Source: Thermoplasmata archaeon (lineage in GTDB: Archaea > Thermoplasmatota > E2 > UBA202 > DSCA01). From it: 19,717 bases of DNA. Location: contig VBQP01000006.1 of the NCBI GenBank assembly GCA_008297795.1, positions 1-19,717 on the forward strand, read 5' to 3'. Numbering within the stretch: position 1 is the stretch's first letter; the number at the start of each line of letters is the position of its first letter. The notes beneath the pieces are model-generated. The model was not told the origin of the DNA. It searched no databases and saw only the letters and a list, made by a program, of their open reading frames with translations. The translations under genes were made by a program, and so were the position numbers. Shown here in pieces: positions 1 through 7,307 of the stretch.

Positions 1-672
1 GAAAGAATAGGGCATCTGGAGGAGCAAATTATGGTCGGAGGGGACCTTGCCACCACCTACCCACTGAGAATGGCTGCAGGGGTGCTATATGAGAGAGATG
101 ACTTTGAAAAATTTCTTTACAGTAATGAGGATAAATTCCCTCACGGAAGGGAAGAAATAGATGTTGTGCTAAAGGAGGCAAGGAAAAGAAAGGGCATAAC
201 AACCACAAGTTGCGGTCGTATTCTTGATGCGGCTTCTGCCCTGCTTGGTATATGTACAAGAAGAACATATGAAGGGGAGCCAGCAATGAAGCTGGAGAGC
301 CATGCTGCTGGTGGAAAGAGTTATGGTATCAAACCAGAAATAGAATGGAGTAATGTGGCAATTCTCGATACATCCTATCTCATGAACTGGCTCTGGGAAA
401 ACAGGAACAGGAATTCAAAAAATCTGGCTTTCTCTGTAGAAGAATACATAGCAGAGGGGCTTGCAGAAATTGCAGTTGATTATGCAAAAAGGGAGCATGT
501 AAAATCGGTTGCTGTCTCAGGCGGGTGTGCATACAACGAGCATATTGTGAAGGCAATCAGAAGGAAGGTGGAAGCCAGCAGTCTTATCTTTCTGCTGAAC
601 GAAAAAGTTCCAGCAGGAGACGGGGGGATATCATTTGGTCAGGCAATTGTTGCAGATGCAAAGATGAGATGA
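1..672 (+). CDS. hypF: HypF carbamoyltransferase, C-terminal part (5' end outside window)
   Basis: This is the C-terminal 223 residues of the [NiFe]-hydrogenase maturation protein HypF. HypF uses carbamoyl phosphate and ATP to make the carbamoyl group that HypE converts to the CN ligands of the Ni-Fe site. The frame is open from base 1, so no start is visible. The visible part belongs to the Kae1-like carbamoyltransferase domain. Recognisable pieces are LGGD-like VGGDLA followed by YPLRMAAG, then TTSCGRILDAASALLG with YEGEPAMKLE, then VAVSGGCAYNEHI, and the terminal PAGDGGISFGQA, all in HypF order. The acylphosphatase, zinc-finger and YrdC-like parts lie upstream of the window. The gene implies that the organism makes a [NiFe] hydrogenase, although none is seen here. 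Its TGA is immediately followed by the stop of the convergent aspS, with no intergenic base. Confidence 0.93.
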   Translation, partial: ERIGHLEEQIMVGGDLATTYPLRMAAGVLYERDDFEKFLYSNEDKFPHGREEIDVVLKEARKRKGITTTSCGRILDAASALLGICTRRTYEGEPAMKLESHAAGGKSYGIKPEIEWSNVAILDTSYLMNWLWENRNRNSKNLAFSVEEYIAEGLAEIAVDYAKREHVKSVAVSGGCAYNEHIVKAIRRKVEASSLIFLLNEKVPAGDGGISFGQAIVADAKMR

Positions 673-1958
673 TCACGGACTTATTCTTTTTTTATCTCTC
701 GGGAATAGAATGCATTCTCTTATATTTCCCAGGTCAAGCACTTCCATAAGAAAACGTTCTATCCCGAAGCCGAATCGGGGAGGCATCCCGTAACGGAACG
801 CTTTCAGGTATTCGCTGAAATTGTCCGTATTCATTCCGAGTTCTTTCATTCTTTCGACCAGCATACCGTATTCATGTATGCGCTGCGCTCCTGACGAAAT
901 CTCTGTGCCGTTGCACGCCATATCAAATGCCCTTGCATAATCCCCGTCAGGCATGGCATAGAATGGTTTTGTTTTAAGAGGAAATCTCGTGATAAAATAG
1001 AATTTTTCGTTAACTTCATTTCCAACTATTTTTTCCTCGTGTCCGTTCCCAGGTCATCTCCCCATTTGAAATCCGTTTTTTTCTCCAAAATCTCAGAGAC
1101 TTCATCATACGTGATTCTTGTGAAAGGAGTTTCAGGGATTTCTATGTCTGTGCCAATAATACTTAATTCCTTTCCTCTATCCTCGACCATTCTTTCCATG
1201 ACAGCCTTCACCATTTCTTCGCCTATTTTCATGACATCTTCCTCATCTTTTATAAATGCCATCTCCACGTCAATCGCTGTTGATTCGTTAAGATGGCGGG
1301 AGGTATCATGTTCCTCTGCCCTGAAATACCATGCAACTTCATACACTCTATCCAGTCCCGTTGCCATCATGATCTGCTTGTAAAGTTGAGGCGACTGCAC
1401 GAGATAGGCATCTCTTCCGAAGTAATTTATTTTGAATACCTCCGTCCCCCCCTCAGGCGAAGAAACTGTAATTTTTGGAGTATGCACCTGCAGGAAGCCG
1501 TTTGATGAAAGAAAATCTGATGCCGCCTCAATGAAAGTGTGCCTTATCTTGAAAATGGCCTGTATTTTTTCTCTGCGCAAATCTATGAATCTATTGTCAA
1601 GGCGGGTGTCAAAATCCACGTTAACCTTGTCGGCAATGCCCATGGGAAGAGGTGTCTCAGCATGTGAAAGCACCTCGATTTTTTTCGGCAGCAGTTCCCA
1701 TCCATTTCTGACCTTTTCGTTCTTCTGGCATAGCCCTTCTGCAGATATCACGCTCTCTCTGGAGAGAGAAGTTATTTCTTCAAATATCTCAGGTGTCTCC
1801 TTCTTAATGCAGGTTATCTGCGCCTTTCCTTTCCTGTCCCTCAACAAAATAAAGGCAATCCCTCCGAGATTTCTTATGTCTTCCACCCATCCTGCAATAA
1901 CTATGTCTTTGCCAAACTGTTCCTCTCCAACATCTGTGGAGTAATAGGTTCTGAGCAT
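673..1958 (-). CDS. aspS: Archaeal-type aspartyl-tRNA synthetase, interrupted by one frameshift
   Basis: Class IIb aspartyl-tRNA synthetase, which charges tRNA-Asp in the cytoplasm. The first ORF (1958 down to a TAG at 1026-1028, 310 codons) has the N-terminal OB-fold anticodon-binding domain (about residues 1-100, with GWVEDIRNLGG and LRDRKGKAQIT), the flipping-loop region SPEGGTE, QSPQLYKQ, and motif 2 FRAEEHDTSRHLNE (212-225). The rest of the catalytic domain is in the -1 frame and ends at 673. It runs IVGNEVNEKFYF, ARAFDM, GTEISSGAQR, motif 3 FGFGIERF and the typical end ILFPRD. Adding one A to the A6 run at 1034-1029 rejoins the two as one 428-residue protein, the usual length for archaeal AspRS. 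No other residues appear missing. Residue 26 is Glu and residue 84 is Arg, at the positions that separate discriminating (Trp/Lys) from non-discriminating (His/Pro) archaeal enzymes, so tRNA specificity is unclear. It lies 21 bp downstream of the nucleoside kinase, probably in one transcript. Confidence 0.92.
1026..1034 (-). other. Frameshift site in aspS: A6 run followed by TAG
   Basis: Read on the minus strand, the in-frame codons are AGG AAA AAA TAG. Stepping back one base after the two Lys codons gives ATA GTT GGA and continues the synthetase without loss to its normal C-terminus. The site could be a homopolymer miscall, a real mutation, transcriptional slippage or programmed -1 frameshifting. 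The sequence alone cannot separate these. Confidence 0.85.
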
Positions 1959-1979
1959 GCTCTGTAAAGAAATAGAGGA

Positions 1980-2864
1980 TTAAATCTTTTCTGCTTTTCT
2001 CAGCATTTCATATTTTCCGATAAGCGTGTTCCAGTCAGGCAGTCCCACCTGTGCACCCTTCTTTTTTATAACGAAAGATGAGGCAATACTTCCCAGTCTG
2101 CATGCGTCCTCCATATCCATTCCGCGGGCAATGCCTGCCCAGAACGCTGCTTTATATGCATCTCCTGCTCCGGTGGGATCCACTATTTCTGACTCAACTG
2201 CAGGAATTCTTTTTGTTCCCTCTGCAGTATGAAGTGAACTCCCTTTCTCCCCTTCTGTTACGATGACGCTTGTTTTTCTGGATATTTCTGAAAGGCATGA
2301 GTTTGTTATTTTCTCTATTTTTTCAAGTTCGAAGTTGTTGCAGAAAAGAATGTCAGTATTCTCGATTATGAAGGAGAGTTGTTCTTTCCCGTATCTTGCT
2401 ATATCCTGGCCTGGCTCAAAAGCGAGAAATTTCGCCCTTTCAGCCATTTTGCATGCAAATTCAGGATGGGAAGGCGCAATGTGCACCGTATCTCTCATTT
2501 CAACCTCAACATCTCTCATATTTTCTGAAACTCCCCAGTAGAAGTATGTTATCTGATTGCTGCGCTCGTCATTGAAAATATATGCCTGCGCAAGTTCCCC
2601 ATCAAATTCCTTAACGCTGAGTTCAATATCCATATTGTTCAGATATTTGTAGTAATCACTTCCCTCAAAATTTCTGTTTACAGCGGCTATGAGTTCGCTT
2701 CTGCATCCGAGTTTTGCCATTCCGACTGCTATGTTGGCTGCTCCACCTCCGAAGAAATCCTCCATATCCTTTATGAAAATTGAATGGTTTTTTTCAGGAT
2801 GGTATGGTATGCTGAAAATATGGTCAATTGCAATATGTCCCGCAACACTAACTTTTTCTATCAT
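1980..2864 (-). CDS. PfkB/ribokinase-family nucleoside kinase (MJ0406-like)
   Basis: A 294-residue PfkB-family kinase that transfers phosphate from ATP to a sugar hydroxyl, probably the 5'-OH of a ribonucleoside. The N-terminal PfkB signature region is DFFGGGAANIAVGMAKLG (about 37-54). The C-terminal signature is DPTGAGDAYKAAFWAG, with the anion-hole GAGD and catalytic base Asp235. The overall pattern closely matches what I remember of the Methanocaldococcus MJ0406 nucleoside kinase: an opening like AGHIAIDHIF, then NQITYFYWG, HIA.S.PEF, EPGQDI and a C-terminal GxQxxLPxW-like GAQVGLPDW. That family phosphorylates inosine, guanosine and cytidine, so a purine/pyrimidine salvage role is inferred; other PfkB sugars cannot be excluded. 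The ATG at 2864 is the only reasonable start. The 110 bp upstream contains AT-rich TATA candidates near 2909-2917 and 2927-2934. aspS follows after 21 bp. Confidence 0.88.
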   Translation of the reverse strand: MIEKVSVAGHIAIDHIFSIPYHPEKNHSIFIKDMEDFFGGGAANIAVGMAKLGCRSELIAAVNRNFEGSDYYKYLNNMDIELSVKEFDGELAQAYIFNDERSNQITYFYWGVSENMRDVEVEMRDTVHIAPSHPEFACKMAERAKFLAFEPGQDIARYGKEQLSFIIENTDILFCNNFELEKIEKITNSCLSEISRKTSVIVTEGEKGSSLHTAEGTKRIPAVESEIVDPTGAGDAYKAAFWAGIARGMDMEDACRLGSIASSFVIKKKGAQVGLPDWNTLIGKYEMLRKAEKI

Positions 2865-2974
2865 GGATTCGATAATATTATATCAGGAACGTTTCCTCTA
2901 ATTGGGAAGTTAAAAGTACAGACCTACTTAAAACTATTGATGTACAGGAATTGGAATGTGCCCATCCCTCTCTT

Positions 2975-3244
2975 TCACCTTATTCTTGCTTCCATACGTG
3001 CCAGCCTCTCTGCAACCCTGCCTGTCCCTGAATATTTGTCGTGGGAAAATTCAAGCGCTATTCCCTTGCCGAGTATGAATACTGCTTTTTTGTGGTCATC
3101 CTTTGATTTGTGCACATGGTGGGGCAGCACGCCTAACTTTTCGTATTCTTCGAATGCCTCATTTCGCCTCGAAGATTGCCTCTCCAGCTCGTTCTTTATC
3201 TGGGCAAATAGGGTATGGAGCTGAATGATTTCCTCCTTTTGCAT
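2975..3244 (-). CDS. UPF0058 family protein
   Basis: A small 89-residue protein of the archaeal UPF0058 family, whose function is unknown. The recognisable features are the helical N-terminus KEEIIQLHTLFAQIKNELE and the conserved central stretch YEKLGVLPHHVHKSKDDHKKAVFILGKGIA, with the LGVxPHHVHKxKxxHKxA pattern typical of the family. It is rich in Lys, Glu, Arg and His, with no signal peptide or membrane segment. The ATG at 3244 sits about 24 nt downstream of a TATA-like box, supporting a leaderless mRNA and this start. The nucleoside kinase lies 110 bp downstream, so the two may be separate units. Confidence 0.82.
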   Translation of the reverse strand: MQKEEIIQLHTLFAQIKNELERQSSRRNEAFEEYEKLGVLPHHVHKSKDDHKKAVFILGKGIALEFSHDKYSGTGRVAERLARMEARIR

Positions 3245-3262
3245 CTCATCCCTTCAGTATAC

Positions 3263-3272
3263 TAAATAAATA
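3263..3272 (-). promoter_or_regulatory. TATA-like box of the UPF0058 gene
   Basis: On the minus strand the sequence reads TATTTATTTA, centred about 24 nt before the ATG at 3244. This spacing is that expected for an archaeal leaderless promoter. Confidence 0.5.
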
Positions 3273-3323
3273 ACTTGTTCTTATACTTTTCGTCCGTTAT
3301 TTTGATGTTGGGGGAATAAACCT

Positions 3324-4109
3324 TCATCTGTAACCAAATGCTTCTGTTAAAGTAATTTTTCCTTTGCATTGCCTTTTTACTTCAGATAAAATTTCATCAT
3401 AGTAATTTTCCCCCAGTCTTTTTATGAATATGTCTCTTTTTTCATCAGGAAGGGCGGAAAGGACACTCTCAAGGACCCCTTCTTTCAAATGAAGCGAATC
3501 AATCATTATCTCCTTAACTCCTGCATCTATGAAAGCATTTACATACTCTCTTACTTCATTTACTTCAATATCCGGGAAAACAGGTCCAAAAAACACATAC
3601 ACATATACCCCTCCTTCAGACAGTTCTCTCGCAGCTGACAGCCTTCTTTCTGCAGAAGGGGCGCCAGGCTCGAGCAGATTTATGTCGTCTTCATTCAGGG
3701 AAGTTATTGTTATGCCGACTGCCGCCCTGCTGAATCTTTTTATGATTTCCATGTCTCTTATAACAAGATCTGACTTTGTCTGTATGTCTATGGGAAAATC
3801 TTTTTTGAGAAGTACAAGAAGGCACTTTTCCGTCAACTTGTATTTTTTCTCCGCAGGCTGGTAAGGGTCTGTAACTGTGGATATGCCCACAACTCCTCTT
3901 CTTTTGTTTCTCAATTCCTTCTGGAGTACAGTCGGTATGTTTATTTTTGCATAAACCTCATTCCACTTATTCCTCTCAACATGGATTACATTGGGCACAT
4001 AGCAATATCTGCATGCATGTGAACATCCTGAATAGGGGTTGAGGGAGTAATCCAGCCCGGGAAGTTTTGAAGGCGACAATGCCGTTTTGCACCACTTTTC
4101 CTTTATCAT
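3324..4109 (-). CDS. Spore photoproduct lyase-like radical SAM protein (COG1533/SplB family)
   Basis: A 261-residue radical SAM enzyme. The iron-sulfur cluster motif is C-x3-C-x2-C at Cys29, Cys33 and Cys36 in LNPYSGCSHACRYCYVP, the form typical of the SplB/MJ0683-type archaeal proteins. Further family features are VGISTVTDPYQPAEKKYKLT, the IQTKSDLVIRD strand, and LEPGAPSAERRLSAARELSEGG. The reaction and substrate are not known for this archaeal branch. The relation to spore photoproduct lyase and the position next to nre suggest, but do not prove, a nucleic-acid repair or modification role. Its ATG overlaps the nre stop as ATGA (4109-4106), so translation is probably coupled. A 79-bp gap follows before the UPF0058 gene, with no strong terminator seen. 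Confidence 0.87.
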   Translation of the reverse strand: MIKEKWCKTALSPSKLPGLDYSLNPYSGCSHACRYCYVPNVIHVERNKWNEVYAKINIPTVLQKELRNKRRGVVGISTVTDPYQPAEKKYKLTEKCLLVLLKKDFPIDIQTKSDLVIRDMEIIKRFSRAAVGITITSLNEDDINLLEPGAPSAERRLSAARELSEGGVYVYVFFGPVFPDIEVNEVREYVNAFIDAGVKEIMIDSLHLKEGVLESVLSALPDEKRDIFIKRLGENYYDEILSEVKRQCKGKITLTEAFGYR

Positions 4110-5401
4110 GGTTCCAGAAAATCATCTATGCGACGCTGATGCAGTCGGTCTTTTATCAACTCGCTTGTCTCTATCCACCTTTCGAGAGGGATATCCATTG
4201 TTCTGGAGACGTGCATAAGTGCATCCTGAAACGTATCAAATTTGAGAGGCTTTTTTCTAAGTGCATCTCTCACATGTTCTCTCACATTCCAGACACCGAC
4301 AGGCATTATGTAGCCCGGATGTATCTCCCTGAGCACGACAACACCAGCCTGCCTCCTTTCCCTGTTCAATGCTTCTGCTGTTGCAAGACGTGCCGCATAA
4401 TAGCAGCCCCCTATGGTTGCATATTTGCTTCTCCCACCATAAAATTCATGGTCTCCGAATATTACTATCTGTCTCTTCGACGGATTCCATGTCGTGTTTG
4501 GATACCATGCCTCTATCAATTCATACTGCCACGAGGAGGGATACATGAGAACAAGCCATCTGTTGTCAAGGCTTTGGGTTTCGTAAATTCTATATTCGTT
4601 TATGAAAGGATATCCCTTCACCTTCTTTTTTATCTCATTACCTATTGTTGAGTCAACTGCAGTTATGCTCCATCTTGTCGGGACAAACTTTCTATTCTCC
4701 TCAATGCCGAAGGCGCCGACAGAAAAAGCCTTCTGAATCCTTGAGATGAGAACCCCTTTCCTGTACAGTTCTATCAGAGCATCCTTTGCTCTCAGGTCTC
4801 CATCGTAGTATGCCTTTTCTATGCGGGGCTCCACCCTGGGGTTAGCAAGCCATACTTTTTTTATAGGAGCGGAGGGACCATGTGGCTGTACCTCATCATA
4901 AAGTGCAATATTCCCCTGCGGTTTTTTTTCGAATATGACTTCCATGTCAACAGGGCTTGCAGCAAGTGCCACCTCTCTTGTAAACTCCACGATTTTACCA
5001 GAAAAATTGTGTATGGAAGTGCGGTATTTTCCTCTGACAAGTTTCATCCTGAAGTCAACTATGTCATCAATTTTTCTTCCCACCCATTGTTCGGGCGTGT
5101 CTATGAAAGAAGTATCGCCCTGCATCGGCGGAAGCATGGGTCCCACACTCACTTTTGGGTAGCCCTCCCTTCCCACAAATACAGAGGGAGGGGTGGAGCC
5201 GTGCAGGGAGGTGGAGTCTATGAGAGGCTTTGTTTTTGCACTTGAATAAAATTTGACAAGTATCGGGCATCTCTCCTTCCCGCAAAGCAATTTTGCCCCC
5301 CTGCACTGCAGGCATAGGGAAGATGCGCCTTTCGAATCAACATCGAATATTGCCCTGCCTGATTCGCTGAGGTCTATAAACTTGCGGGGGGCAGTCTTCA
5401 T
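4106..5401 (-). CDS. nreA: DNA repair protein NreA (COG1602)
   Basis: A 431-residue Nre protein, an archaeal DNA-repair factor that acts with PCNA. The N-terminus has a probable zinc site, Cys30-x2-Cys33, Cys40 and Cys45 in CLQCRGAKLLCGKERCPI, followed by typical Nre blocks: SVGPMLPP near 85, the catalytic-like core with VWLANPRVEPRIEKAYYDGDLRAKDAL, RKFVPTRWSITAVDSTIG, and ARLATAEALNRERRQAG. The last ten residues, QRRIDDFLEP, fit a PCNA-interacting PIP box (Q-x2-I-x2-F-L), as described for archaeal Nre proteins. NreA is chosen over NreB because it is the widespread form; the sequence does not decide. The ATG at 5401 is preceded in frame by a stop. A perfect 23-bp palindrome lies between a TATA-like box and this ATG, so repression by a dimeric regulator is plausible. 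The downstream radical SAM gene overlaps by ATGA. Confidence 0.9.
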   Translation of the reverse strand: MKTAPRKFIDLSESGRAIFDVDSKGASSLCLQCRGAKLLCGKERCPILVKFYSSAKTKPLIDSTSLHGSTPPSVFVGREGYPKVSVGPMLPPMQGDTSFIDTPEQWVGRKIDDIVDFRMKLVRGKYRTSIHNFSGKIVEFTREVALAASPVDMEVIFEKKPQGNIALYDEVQPHGPSAPIKKVWLANPRVEPRIEKAYYDGDLRAKDALIELYRKGVLISRIQKAFSVGAFGIEENRKFVPTRWSITAVDSTIGNEIKKKVKGYPFINEYRIYETQSLDNRWLVLMYPSSWQYELIEAWYPNTTWNPSKRQIVIFGDHEFYGGRSKYATIGGCYYAARLATAEALNRERRQAGVVVLREIHPGYIMPVGVWNVREHVRDALRKKPLKFDTFQDALMHVSRTMDIPLERWIETSELIKDRLHQRRIDDFLEP

Positions 5402-5404
5402 TCA

Positions 5405-5427
5405 TTTAACAATGCTGCATTGTTAAA
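5405..5427. promoter_or_regulatory. 23-bp palindrome at the nreA promoter, candidate operator
   Basis: Two perfect 11-bp arms, TTTAACAATGC and GCATTGTTAAA, flank a single central base. The site occupies about -4 to -26 relative to the nreA ATG, between the start and an AT-rich TATA candidate, where an archaeal repressor would block transcription initiation. There is no T-run after it in the direction of nreA transcription, so it does not look like a terminator of the upstream gene. Confidence 0.55.
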
Positions 5428-5437
5428 AATATTTTCT
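5426..5437 (-). promoter_or_regulatory. TATA-like box of nreA
   Basis: The minus-strand sequence AGAAAATATTTT is centred about 30 nt upstream of the nreA ATG and touches the end of the 23-bp palindrome. It implies a transcript starting within a few bases of the ATG. Confidence 0.45.
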
Positions 5438-5473
5438 CCCCCCTCTGCTGGCGATTTAAAAGGTTTTTGCATC

Positions 5474-7252
5474 TCAGAATATGTACAGGAGCATGTATAT
5501 CCCAACTACAGCAAGCACAGCGGCTGTTGCAAGTTTCACTGCGCCATGCCCTCTCTTCTGCATCTCTCCCAGTTTTTCAGAACTGAACCCCTTATAAAAT
5601 AGGGCGAGGATTATGAGAAGGGGAAGTATGAACATGGTATTGTATATCAGAAGATAGATGAAAGCGGTTATTTTTAAAGGCGATGAACTCTTTATGACTG
5701 CCATTATCGGGAATAATACCTGCCCCGTGCATACGAATTCAAGCATTGAAATGCCAAGTCCTGTGGCAAAGGCGAGCGCAGAGAGAAGGGCGATTTTTCT
5801 ATCGCCTGTCAGAACTTTTATTATTCTCCCTCTTCTTTTTTTCAGAAATCGGGGCAGTTGGAGAATCGTTTTCTCATCTTTCTCTATCCTGAAGTAGTCC
5901 CATACATTGAATGCGGAAATTATAAGTGCAAATGCCCCCGCAAATGCATATATATATTTTGAGATAACCCCTATTTCGTCCACACCATAGTAAAACTCCA
6001 TAAGCCCTATCCCTATCACGAGGTATCCTGCAAAAACCCCTGCGGAGAATAGAAGTCCTATGGAGAGAAGTGCCCTTTTCCCGTGTTTCACCCTTTCCAT
6101 GTATGCTATGAAAAATACAAGCGTTGCAAATGCACATGGATTTATGCCATCAACAAGCCCACCTGCTATAACCGTCAGCACAGTAAACCCCTTCAACGTT
6201 TCCTCGGCGCTGCCTTCCTCCGACGGGCTTGGGCACGGCAGTCCTGTGTCGACATATTTTTTTATCTCGTTTTCAAGCTCATAAAATTGATTCAGGTCAT
6301 AATAATATTTGTCGCCGATAAATATGACGAATGGTATCCTTTCTTCACCAGATATGTTGAAGGCGTTATAATACCTGAAAAGCATATCACTTCCCTCTTT
6401 TGAAATTTTGTTGTATTCATCTATTTTTATGGGATATTTTTCTTTCATGCCCTCAAGTTTTTCCTTTGCCTCCATGCATTCGGGGCATAGGGGGTTGTAA
6501 AAGAAAACAATGCATATATCCCTGTATTTCGGGCATTGAAGGCCGGTGAGATCAAATTTTTTTCCTTCCTTCACTGCATTGCTTATGTTGCTGTCATCCA
6601 TTGAAAAAGATTTATTTCCAATGAATAATGCAGGTGTTGATATATTCCTGCCAGTTAACTTGCCCAGATTTTCAAAATTTTCCCTGTTTATTTTTAGAGA
6701 AATGTCGAGTTCCTCCATATTTATGTAGGTAATATTTTCTTCCATTGCCTTTTTGAACTTCATTGCCTGTGAAGATTCGATTTCATCTGAAAAATTGTAA
6801 AATGCAAGCATGCATACTGGCTTTGGAAAAACAATTTCACTTCCGTTCTGTATCGGGGACTCCACACCTCCTATTTTCTCATATTCCTCTATTCCATTTT
6901 TGAAATCTTCCAGAGTTTCGCTGACGTTTCCCTCCTCTGCATCAAAATAGTACCATCTATTTCCCATGAACGCAGTCGGCACTCCGTAATGTGAATGGTA
7001 TTTTTCCTGTATTTCATCGTAAAGGCCATAATTTTCCTTCACGTTGTATCTCTCTATTCTCAGAAAGGAATAATTTTCCTCTATGGATTCAATCAGCGGC
7101 TCAACAGACTGGCAGTTCCCGCAGTCATCCGCATAAAAATAAGCAACATGAACCTCACCTCCTGTTGCGCCCGATGCATGAATGGGCAGCATCGCACCAA
7201 TTATGAAAAGAAAGGCGACCAGTGCAATCTTTCTCATTGGCATATCATGCAA
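5474..7252 (-). CDS. Secreted triple thioredoxin-like protein fused to a CcdA/DsbD-type membrane domain
   Basis: A 592-residue thiol-disulfide protein. It starts with a signal peptide or anchor (about 7-30), followed by three thioredoxin-like domains outside the cell. Domain 1 (33-125) has CGNC at 44-47 and cis-Pro in GVPTAF. Domain 2 (145-238) has no CXXC but keeps STPALFIG. Domain 3 (245-340) has CPEC at 256-259 and IPFVIFIG. The three share a P-x3-F-(I/M)-G-(N/D)-(K/R) block. A CcdA/DsbD transmembrane region of about six helices follows (355-592), with the paired cysteines Cys373 in INPCAFA and Cys508 in EFVCTG. By analogy with DsbD it should pass electrons from the cytoplasm across the membrane to the outer domains. 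Nine N-x-S/T sequons occur, all before residue 305, which supports an outside location. The ATG at 7252 is tentative; ATGs at codons 4 and 6 are equally possible. It shares a divergent promoter with the MEMO gene. Confidence 0.85.
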   Translation of the reverse strand: MHDMPMRKIALVAFLFIIGAMLPIHASGATGGEVHVAYFYADDCGNCQSVEPLIESIEENYSFLRIERYNVKENYGLYDEIQEKYHSHYGVPTAFMGNRWYYFDAEEGNVSETLEDFKNGIEEYEKIGGVESPIQNGSEIVFPKPVCMLAFYNFSDEIESSQAMKFKKAMEENITYINMEELDISLKINRENFENLGKLTGRNISTPALFIGNKSFSMDDSNISNAVKEGKKFDLTGLQCPKYRDICIVFFYNPLCPECMEAKEKLEGMKEKYPIKIDEYNKISKEGSDMLFRYYNAFNISGEERIPFVIFIGDKYYYDLNQFYELENEIKKYVDTGLPCPSPSEEGSAEETLKGFTVLTVIAGGLVDGINPCAFATLVFFIAYMERVKHGKRALLSIGLLFSAGVFAGYLVIGIGLMEFYYGVDEIGVISKYIYAFAGAFALIISAFNVWDYFRIEKDEKTILQLPRFLKKRRGRIIKVLTGDRKIALLSALAFATGLGISMLEFVCTGQVLFPIMAVIKSSSPLKITAFIYLLIYNTMFILPLLIILALFYKGFSSEKLGEMQKRGHGAVKLATAAVLAVVGIYMLLYIF

Positions 7253-7307
7253 ACTTTCTATAAAAATTTACCCACAAATTTAAATTTTTCATTTCCATAT
7301 AACAACC
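7253..7307. promoter_or_regulatory. Divergent promoter region with a shared 12-bp palindromic TATA element
   Basis: The 55-bp gap between two divergent ATGs contains the perfect palindrome AAATTTAAATTT at 7276-7287. Its centre is about 27 nt from the MEMO ATG (7308) and about 30 nt from the thioredoxin/CcdA ATG (7252). It can therefore act as the TATA box in both directions and give two nearly leaderless mRNAs. A second AT-rich box at 7258-7270 could serve the leftward gene instead if an internal start is used. Confidence 0.55.

Noticed and set aside
2865..2974. A small gene or RNA in the 110-bp gap between the UPF0058 gene and the nucleoside kinase.
   Set aside because: I see only AT-rich promoter-like sequence, with no ORF, stem or repeat that stands out.
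4067..4651. A 194-codon plus-strand frame opposite nreA.
   Set aside because: It is a shadow of the conserved nreA coding strand and shows no family features.
5405..5427. The nreA palindrome as an intrinsic terminator of the thioredoxin/CcdA gene.
   Set aside because: It lies about 50 bp past that stop, but the transcript has no U-run after the stem and the nreA ATG follows at once. An operator is more likely.
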